Assembly (NCBI GenBank): GCA_026770585.1
Contig: MU646402.1
Location: 346,291-358,110 of the forward strand
DNA: 11,820 nucleotides
Origin: Baffinella frigidus
Lineage: Eukaryota > Cryptophyceae > Cryptomonadales > Baffinellaceae
Direction: 5' to 3'
Part shown: in pieces, positions 6,951 to 11,820 of the stretch
Layout of the letters: every line of letters starts with the position of its first letter
How positions within the stretch are numbered: the first letter of the stretch is position 1
Notes under the pieces: generated by a model
The model's database searches: none
Seen by the model: only the letters and a program-made list of their open reading frames with translations
What the model was told of the DNA's origin: nothing
Translations under genes and position numbers: made by a program

Positions 6951-7294
6951 CCGGAATCCGAGGCCGCTGTGGCCGCGCGCACTGCGGTGCTTGGCCTGAA
7001 ACGGTTCATGGTCAATCGAAACGGTTAGTGCTTGATGGTCAAAGTGACTGGACAAAGTGGTTGATGGTCAAACGGTGCACCTGAGGTCCAGGACGGAAAC
7101 TAAACTGGGCAGGGCGTGTGCCTACTACGTGGGAGGGGTAGTTGTCTTATCTAGGCAACCGGAAAGCATATCCCGCGGTTACCGGCAAGGTCAAAGTTAA
7201 TTATTTGCGGGCATTTCCGGCAACTTTTGCCGATTTCAAGGGGAAATAATAGAAAGACTCAGGGCTTAAAATGACATATAACTCTCCCGCGTGG

Positions 7295-7473
7295 TAGAGC
7301 GTTTGCGGTAATTGTTGTCCATTTTGGACGTGCGGTTTTCCGGGTTTCCGGTTTTCATTTGTACCAGAAGTGTCCATTTAAATTTTTGTACGACCTTTAC
7401 AACATTTTTTAAAAAAACGGAAAAACGGAAAACCGCACGTCCAAAATGGACACCAATTATCGCAAACGCTCTA
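7295..7473. mobile_element. Foldback element A2 (intron 2)
   Basis: This 179-base element has ends TAGAGCGTTTGCG...CGCAAACGCTCTA. Arms of about 48 bases differ at only a few positions. The centre has CATTTGTACCA and TACGACCTTTACAAC as in A1. The outer ends TAGAGC and an inner CGGTA are shared with A1; the rest of the arms is not. Confidence 0.8.
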
Positions 7474-8398
7474 GGACGACCTCGGATTTAATCGTGGGGA
7501 GTGATTAATTTAAATGCTCGCCGCCCATGGGGAACTACGCTAGACCTGCGGGAAGGAAATCGCAAAAGTCAACTCATTCTGGCCACACCGTCAACTTTTG
7601 GCGGAATTCCCCCATTTGGGATGAACTTGCCCTTACGTCAACTTTTGATTGACCGCCATTACGGCTAAAGTAGTTGGAGCCGTCAGCCTAATTTCTGAAG
7701 GAAAGCTCCAAGTCCCCATAGGAGCGAGTATTTAAATTAGATACTCGCCGCGATGAGATGAGTCGACGACCTGGGATTAGTCAACAGTCTAGCTCTGGTT
7801 CAGTCTATTTGGTCTCAATTTGGTGAATCCGGGCCCTTTTCCGCTCCAAAGTTGACGGATTTGAACAACACACACAGCACATCAACTTAAGAACAGTCTG
7901 CAAACCCGACTGAGGAAGAGCTAGAAGTCGCGCGGGGGAAATTCGTGTACATGGTCGTGGTGCATAGGACCTAATGTTTCGCAGGACCCCCCCTAGGCCC
8001 CTACGGCCTACCATAGGCAATACCGTGGGCTTAACTACCCGGTTTTCAGGACGTTAGCCTATGAAGTCGCACGGGGGACATTCGTGTACCTGGTCTTTGT
8101 GCGTAGTTGCCCTCGTTGCCCGGGGGAGGACCCTGCCAGCACGCGAAAGTTGACACCCGGTTGACTTTTCGGCAAACCTGTTGACTAAACCGTGCGGCGT
8201 GTGCACGGGGAAGGTAACTAAACCGGCAAAAGTTAACACACGGTTGACATTTCGGTAAACGCCGCGCACTTAAGTCCACAAAAACTGTTGACTAAACTTC
8301 GCGACGTTTGTACCGGGGAGGTAAATGAACCGGGCAGGTTTTGTGCCAGGAAAATCACCGGATTAGTCAACTTCGTTCGTAGTTGGGATTCTCGGGAG
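7474..8398. other. Intron 2 stretch rich in GTCAAC/GTTGAC motifs and dispersed repeats
   Basis: About a dozen GTTGAC or GTCAAC hexamers occur, many in AAAGTTGAC...GGTTGACTTTT or TGTTGACTAAAC contexts (near 7568, 7590, 7638, 7780, 7850, 8149, 8159, 8180, 8243, 8286, 8366). Two copies of GAAGTCGCRCGGGGGAMATT plus CGTGTAC lie at 7924 and 8063. 7837-7866 is the reverse complement of 9764-9793. No gene seen. Confidence 0.5.
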
Positions 8399-8609
8399 GC
8401 TAGGATCTAGGGTTTGGGGTGTGGGGTTTAGGGTTTAGGGTTTAGGGTTTAGGGTTTAGGGTTTAGGGTTTAGGGTTTAGGGTTTGGGGTTGAGGGTTGA
8501 GGGCGTAGGGCTTAGGGTTTAGGGGTTTGGGTTTAGGGTTTAGGGTTTAGGGTTTAGAGTTTAGAGTTTAGGGTTCGGGGTTTAAGGTTTGAGGTTTAAG
8601 GCTCAAAAC
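8399..8609. repeat. TTTAGGG telomere-type array (intron 2)
   Basis: Eight perfect TTTAGGG units at 8427-8482 are flanked by degenerate units (TTGAGGG, TTTAGAG, TTTAAGG) to about 8605. On the transcribed strand this CCCTAAA array occupies the first 200 bases of intron 2, directly after the exon 2 donor. It is interstitial, not a chromosome end, since coding exons lie on both sides. Confidence 0.88.
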
Positions 8610-8668
8610 CTGAGGGGTGCCGACTTGGGAGAGGTCAGGTTTCGCGATCCGGACCGCCTCATCGAACT
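8610..8668 (-). CDS. PEX14: PEX14-like gene, exon 2: last helix of the N-terminal domain
   Basis: On the minus strand an acceptor reading GTGCGCAG is followed by AG TTC GAT GAG GCG. With the G left over from exon 1 this reads E-FDEAVRIAKPDLSQVGTPQ. Joined to exon 1 it gives KGVTDA-EFDEAVRIAK, the conserved PEX14 end (KGLTDEEIDEA...). This restores the third helix that exon 1 lacks. The exon is 59 bases and ends in phase 0 at CCTCAG|GTTTTGAG. No other 3' splice site found between 8669 and 10403 restores this helix in the required phase. The intron that follows begins almost at once with a CCCTAAA-type array. The phase match and motif completion are seen directly; splicing is inferred. Confidence 0.85.
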
Positions 8669-8672
8669 CTGC

Positions 8673-8950
8673 GCACGATAAAACGTGCGTTTATTACACG
8701 GGCGTCCCACTCGAGAATGCTGGAGGATCCTATTTATATGTGGGGTTGTAAATATTTGTACCAGGATAGGGTGTTCCAACCTCGCGCCTGGCCAATATAT
8801 TGCTAGTTACGTGACAAATTAATGAAAGTTACTACACAAATGCCCACTTTCAAATGCAATTCGGTTTTAAATAAGCCGGCGAAATGTTCTGACTCCGAGT
8901 GTAGTACCCGAAGAAGAGCACAGCCCCCCGACTGTTGACTAATCACAACT
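8673..8950. other. Intron 1 region just upstream of exon 2, no gene seen
   Basis: It contains ATTTGTACCA at 8754-8763 and TTACTACACAAATGC near 8828, a short piece of the B-element core. It probably includes the exon 2 branch point and pyrimidine tract, but neither is obvious. Confidence 0.4.
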
Positions 8951-9096
8951 TTCATCCCGGAAGATAACTGAATCAGTTCCGTTTCAATAGGAGGTGGGAT
9001 AGGAGAAATTAATTAGGGCATAGTAAATTTAATTAGGCCTCCTAATTGAATGAAAACGCTACTTGGGGAAGTGGTTCAGTTATCTTCTGAGGTGAA
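8951..9096. mobile_element. Foldback element H (intron 1)
   Basis: The left arm (about 8958-8975, GGAAGATAACTGAATC) pairs with the right arm (about 9073-9090), and weaker pairing continues inward. The centre carries TTAATTAGGGC followed by AGTAAATTTAATTAGG, the same core as foldback I. Boundaries are approximate. Confidence 0.65.
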
Positions 9097-9290
9097 CTTC
9101 TTCTGGCACAAAGCCTGACCGTTTCAGTCACCTCCCGGCCGGTACGACCCCTGCCGATTTAGTCAACAGTCGCGGACTCTAGAGAGGGGACAACTAGGGA
9201 TCCGAGGTGGACTGACCGAGTTCGTTTCCAGAGCGCGATTTGTATGCAAAGGAAAAGGATCGGGCAACGGCTTGGTACAAATCGACAGTT

Positions 9291-9440
9291 CCACCAACCC
9301 TCACGGATTGGGCAAATCGACGATTTTCATGACAATATTTCAAGGGGGTTGAAGTCGGAATCCGACTTCAACGACTCCAACTCCCCTTGAAATCGGGAAA
9401 TCGAAAATCGTCGATTTGCCCAAGCCGTGAGGGTTGGTGG
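9291..9440. mobile_element. Foldback element C (intron 1), near-perfect long hairpin
   Basis: This 150-base inverted repeat starts CCACCAACCCTCACGG and ends with its complement. The two arms match for most of about 60 bases, and the apex is a 25-base palindrome centred near 9360. It interrupts a sequence found without it near 10287-10310 (ATCGACAGTTGGAAAC), so this is an insertion flanked by TT on both sides. Confidence 0.82.
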
Positions 9441-9467
9441 TTGGAAACAAACTCAGCAAGTCCCCTT

Positions 9468-9607
9468 TCATCTCCACAAAAGTATTAATTAATTGCTTTT
9501 GATGCAACGAAATTTACTACACAAACGCTTTACTATTACTTTTATGAGCAAATCGTGTAGGAATTTTCGTTGCCAAAAGCAATTAATTAATACTTGTATG
9601 GAGATTA
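9468..9607. mobile_element. MITE/foldback element B2 (intron 1)
   Basis: This 140-base element begins TCATCTCC and ends GGAGATTA, with inverted arms of about 50 bases. CCTT flanks it on both sides (9464-9467 and 9608-9611). The uninterrupted relative at about 10325-10348 has a single CCTT, so the element inserted with a 4-bp target duplication. It is close in sequence to B1. It has no believable protein; the plus-strand frame across it is a shadow. Confidence 0.85.
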
Positions 9608-9705
9608 CCTTGGGAGTCCTGGTGGGCGTACACACCCTGCCGATTCAGTACACACCCTCACGATTCGATCTGGCGTCGCGTGACTCTCAGAGAGAGGGGG
9701 GGTCT

Positions 9706-9986
9706 AGCTCTGCCTCACTCGGGTTCAACGACTATTCTCAAGTTGACATGCTGCGTTCGAGGTACAAATCCGTCAACTTTGGAGCGGAAACGAGCCTGAG
9801 ACAGAGCAACTAGACAGAGAAAGAGAAAAAGAGAAAAAGAGTGAGACAGAGCTAGAGAGAGGAGAGGTTGCCTGCATCAGTCACGCCCTTGAGGCTAACT
9901 CTGCCTCACTGGGGTTGACTGACTATTCTCAAGTGGAACGCTGGGTTCGCGGTACAAACCCGTCAACTTTGCAGCGAAAACGAGCC
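9706..9986. repeat. Direct repeat of about 90 bp, offset 191 (intron 1)
   Basis: 9706-9795 and 9897-9986 share CTCTGCCTCACT.GGGTT, ACTATTCTCAAGT and GGTACAAA.CCGTCAACTTTG, then AAACGAGCC. The second copy follows directly after an exon 1 junction copy. A 10-bp-stem hairpin GGGCTCACCA-AAA-TGGTGAGCCC lies at 9988-10010. Confidence 0.75.
9863..9891 (-). repeat. Copy of the exon 1 / intron 1 junction
   Basis: On the minus strand this repeats the end of exon 1 and the start of intron 1: GGGCGTGACTGATGCAG|GCAACCTC, versus GGCGTCACTGATGCAG|GCAACCTC at 10404. It lies in intron 1, same orientation, about 510 bases downstream of the true junction. Confidence 0.75.
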
Positions 9987-10043
9987 CGGGCTCACCAAAA
10001 TGGTGAGCCCAAAATGGTGAGTCCAAATAGACAGAGAGCTGGG

Positions 10044-10068
10044 AGGTTGGCGGCATCAGTCACGCCCT
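10044..10068 (-). repeat. Degraded copy of the exon 1 / intron 1 junction
   Basis: The minus strand reads GGGCGTGACTGATGCCGCC followed by AACCTCCC, matching the exon 1 end and intron 1 start but with the CAG lost. It lies on the low-coordinate side of foldback I. Confidence 0.7.
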
Positions 10069-10110
10069 GAACGACTTCGTTTCCAAAGCGCCATTCGTAT
10101 GAAAAGGTTT

Positions 10111-10279
10111 CCCGATCTTATCCGGGGACATGTTTAATTTAAAAGAAAATGGATCCCTATTTGTTCATAGGAGTTGGACGAAGGTTAATTAGGGCCCGAA
10201 GTAAATTTAATTAGGACCAGAACCCGGTTTGATAGGCCATTTTCATTTAAATTAAACATGTTCCCGGATAAGATCAGGG
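10111..10279. mobile_element. Foldback element I (intron 1)
   Basis: Arms of about 43 bases pair with few mismatches: CCCGATCTTATCCGGGGACA... on the left and its complement ending at 10279 on the right. The loop contains TTAATTAGGGC..., then AGTAAATTTAATTAGG, a core shared with foldback H although the arms differ. A related site without this insert may be the stretch 9225-9290, but the junction is too diverged to read a target duplication. No coding capacity; MITE-like. Confidence 0.75.
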
Positions 10280-10351
10280 CAACTCCCTGGTACACATCGA
10301 CAGTTGGAAACGAACGAATGGGGGTAAGTCCCCTTCGGGATCCTGGCGGGC

Positions 10352-10366
10352 GGTTGCCTGCGTCAG
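10352..10366 (-). repeat. Short copy of the exon 1 / intron 1 junction
   Basis: The minus strand reads CTGACGCAG|GCAACC, a 15-base version of the exon 1 donor region, 38 bases below the true junction. Foldback I lies between this copy and the one at 10044. Confidence 0.55.
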
Positions 10367-10403
10367 ATGGTGAGCCCAAAAAGACTGAGAGAAGGGAGGT
10401 TGC

Positions 10404-10692
10404 CTGCATCAGTGACGCCCTTGTTCCGCAAGAACTTGCGACGCTGCTCCAGGCTCGCACGCTGCACCTTCGGGTGCCCGAGAAACTGCACCGCGTTCTG
10501 CACCTGGTCCTCCCGCAACGCCCCACCCCCGCCCCCGCCCCCGCCGCCGGCAACGGCCCCGCCGCCGCCGCCGCCCCCGCTGTTGCTCTGCCCAGGGGGC
10601 ACCACCCCCGGAGGACTGTCCCCGTCGGAGACCGCGCTGTCCTGAGGCTCCTGCGCGGTCCGCAGCGCGAGAGTGTCAGGAAGGGAAGCCAT
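10404..10692 (-). CDS. PEX14: PEX14-like gene, exon 1: start codon, Gly-rich leader and most of the PEX14 N-terminal domain
   Basis: PEX14 is the peroxisomal membrane docking protein whose N-terminal helical domain binds WxxxF/Y motifs of the import receptor PEX5. This exon starts at ATG 10692-10690 and encodes 96 residues plus one base. Residues 1-35 are a polar leader and about 36-57 are poly-Gly with Ala/Val. From about 59 comes the PEX14 signature: REDQVQNAVQFL, then HPKVQRASLEQRRKFL, then RNKGVTDA, matching the family pattern R..LI..AV.FL..P.V....L..K..FL..KG.T. The frame stays open 13 codons past TDA but leaves the family pattern there. The exon therefore most likely ends at 10404 with CAG|GCAACC, a GC-type donor, leaving one base that exon 2 completes to GAG (Glu). 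The plus-strand open frame opposite is a GC-rich shadow. Identification is by family knowledge; the splice site is inferred. Confidence 0.88.
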
Positions 10693-11452
10693 GTGCCGTT
10701 GCCCCAGGTTTTGGGGAGCAGTGGAGGGTCAGGTGCTGGGAGTTGGTCGCCACGATGCTGGGAGTTGTTCGCCACGACCGGCGTTCAGATCCCAGCGCTT
10801 CTCAGCTTCTTGCTGGCGAACGAGAACGAAATGCGCGTTCTGGTCCCGCGCGTCTAAAGCAAGATCTTGGTCACCCTGAACCAGCGACCTCGCGATATGA
10901 ACCAGCAGCGCTCAACCATGATGCAGCCTCCACATCCCACCCCAGCCCACCCCGCATCCTCCTGAATCTTCCAACCAAAAGAACGGAATCCTGAACATTG
11001 GGGCACCTGCTCAGGTGGCTCCATGGACGCGTCGCCTGAGTTGCTGGCTGGGAGAGGGCGGTCGCGGGAGAGGTTCCGCTCCCATGGTTTGGCACTCATG
11101 GCGCTGCGCGGGTGGAGAGGTGTTGCGCCCCGAGCCACCGACGAGAGTCCCGCTGTCGGGTTGCTCAGGTCATGAGCCGCACTGCCACGTGAAGTCGGTG
11201 CAGGGGGGTCCAAGCAAGCTCACGCCACGCTCCACCGCCGAGGCGAACAAGGACAGAGAACAGGATGCCGGAAGATGAGGCGCCGCCAACCCCGCAGGTG
11301 GCATATTTGTCAAGACAGCCCCCCTGCTTGTCTCGACCTACCACCATTCAACTCGCTCCCTAAAACAACACTTCCTGCGAAGCCTGTAGTTCCGCCCAGG
11401 ACCTTCCCCTGCCGGGCATGGCAGCAAAGACAAGAGCCCCGAGGTGTTCCTG
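10693..11452. promoter_or_regulatory. Intergenic region between divergent PEX14 and RGG gene; likely holds both promoters and 5' leaders
   Basis: About 760 bases lie between the PEX14 start codon (minus) and the first ATG used for the plus-strand gene. I see no clear TATA box and no convincing conserved exon. Several moderate open frames on both strands lack recognisable motifs. A 22-base tandem duplication sits close to the PEX14 start. Promoter function is inferred only from gene orientation. Confidence 0.35.
10734..10777. repeat. 22-bp tandem duplication upstream of PEX14 start
   Basis: Two adjacent 22-base copies (10734-10755 and 10756-10777) of TGCTGGGAGTTG[G/T]TCGCCACGA differ at one base. 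They lie 42 bases above the PEX14 ATG, in its leader or core promoter. The next bases also contain GTTCGCCA...TGGCGAAC, able to pair over a short loop. Confidence 0.8.
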
Positions 11453-11820
11453 ATGACGGGAGCACGGCTGACGGAGTGTCTGCGTTCCTGCCCATCGCAG
11501 GGCGCCGGTGCCGAGGCGTCGGATGCCCCCGCTGTGAGCGCCGGCGGCGATGTTGCCGTGAAAGTGGAAGCTGCCAACACAGCCGTGCAAGCGGGGACAG
11601 TGGAGGAGGGAAAGACGGAGGCTACGGTGGGGGGCGAGGAGGTGAAGATGGAGGCGAAGGCGGAGGGCGAGGAGGTCAAGGAGGGGGCTAAGTCGGAGGG
11701 TGGCGGAGAGGGAGGGCAGAAGCCTGGCGAAAAGCGAAAGAAGCCGGATACCTGGAATCTTGGCTCAGCCAAGAAGGGAAAGGTGGCCGGCAGGGGCGGC
11801 CGAGGCAGGGGCGGTAAGGG
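11453..11820 (+). CDS. Acidic Lys/Glu-rich protein with RGG tail, 3' end beyond window
   Basis: From ATG 11453 the frame is open to the window edge (122 complete codons). It starts MTGARLTECLRSCPSQ, runs through an Ala/Val/Gly stretch and a Glu/Lys-rich region with irregular EGEEVK-type repeats, then KRKKPDTWNLGSAKKGK and the RGG-type segment GRGGRGRGGKG. RGG boxes and Lys/Glu tracts are common in RNA-binding or chromatin proteins, but no folded domain is visible and I do not recognise the family. The frame is open upstream to an in-frame TAG at 11387-11389. An acceptor-like TCGCAG at 11495-11500 means the true start may be on an upstream exon. The minus-strand frame opposite (11772-11338) is Ser/Pro-rich and looks like the shadow. 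Orientation is divergent from PEX14. Confidence 0.55.
   Translation, partial: MTGARLTECLRSCPSQGAGAEASDAPAVSAGGDVAVKVEAANTAVQAGTVEEGKTEATVGGEEVKMEAKAEGEEVKEGAKSEGGGEGGQKPGEKRKKPDTWNLGSAKKGKVAGRGGRGRGGK

Larger units (their letters stand above)
6427..7040. repeat. Tandem repeats GGAAGACCGT...GAGGCCGCT and AAACGGTTCATGGTCAA (intron 2)
   Basis: GGAAGACCGT followed by GAGGCCGCT occurs near 6428, 6506 and 6772. GCTTGGCCTGAAACGGTTCA plus TGGTCAA and ...AGTGCTTGATG occurs near 6836 and 6989. Foldback J interrupts the array. An AG-bounded 50-base block 6841-6792 could be an exon by its ends but does not fit the phases of exons 2 and 3. Confidence 0.65.

Noticed and set aside
8399-8609. True chromosome end (telomere)
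   Set aside because: The TTTAGGG array is short and degenerate at both edges, with coding exons of one gene on both sides.
10258-10857. 199-codon plus-strand open frame
   Set aside because: It lies opposite PEX14 exon 1; the GC-rich Gly codons give a Pro/Ala shadow, whereas the minus strand carries a real family signature.
11338-11772. 144-codon minus-strand Ser/Pro-rich open frame
   Set aside because: Likely the shadow of the plus-strand Lys/Glu and RGG-coding frame; it has no recognisable motif.

Overview
The window is eukaryotic nuclear DNA. It has plant/alga/alveolate-type TTTAGGG repeats, small exons in large repeat-filled introns, and no bacterial-style operons. The organism cannot be fixed from sequence alone. 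TTTAGGG telomere-type repeats, one apparent GC-AG intron, CAG|G contexts at several junctions and abundant intronic foldback elements would suit a protist such as a dinoflagellate-lineage alveolate or another alga, but that is a low-confidence inference.

The main result is a split gene on the minus strand that almost fills the window: a PEX14-type peroxisomal docking protein. Seven exons (10692-10404, 8668-8610, 6113-6085, 4902-4839, 3394-3353, 2447-2340, 194-about 90) join in compatible reading phase. In order they give the conserved PEX14 N-terminal domain (exons 1-2), a Pro/Ser linker ending in Trp (exon 3), a transmembrane segment followed by KK (exon 4), a short juxtamembrane exon (exon 5) and an Ala-rich coiled coil whose heptads run across the exon 6/7 junction. 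About 690 coding bases are spread over about 10.6 kb. A second gene starts at the right edge on the plus strand: an acidic, Lys/Glu-rich protein with an RGG tail, cut by the window end and arranged head-to-head with PEX14.

The introns hold the unusual biology. (1) Copies of the gene's own splice junctions are scattered through the neighbouring introns. Copies of 5' junctions lie downstream of their exon (exons 1, 3, 4, 6) and copies of 3' junctions lie upstream (exons 4, 7). (2) At least eleven 100-190 bp foldback (inverted-repeat) elements are present. They fall partly into families whose central core is conserved while the arms differ between copies yet stay complementary within a copy. In-window empty sites give a 4-bp target duplication for one family. 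(3) Telomere-like arrays (CCCTAAA, CCCTACA, CCCGAAA and CCCTCAA on the transcribed strand) lie inside introns, several directly against splice sites, and one pair is arranged head-to-head.

Layout by intron on the minus strand: intron 1 (10403-8669) holds exon 1 junction copies and four foldbacks. Intron 2 (8609-6114) holds the TTTAGGG array, two foldbacks and TTTCGGG arrays in opposite orientation. Intron 3 (6084-4903) holds a foldback enclosing an exon 3 copy and six exon 4 acceptor copies. Intron 4 (4838-3395) holds exon 4 donor copies, a MITE with its empty site and a 0.5 kb inverted repeat. Intron 5 (3352-2448) holds a long polypyrimidine microsatellite and two foldbacks. Intron 6 (2339-195) holds about nine exon 6 junction copies, one foldback and an exon 7 copy. 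All exon calls were made by eye and need transcript support.
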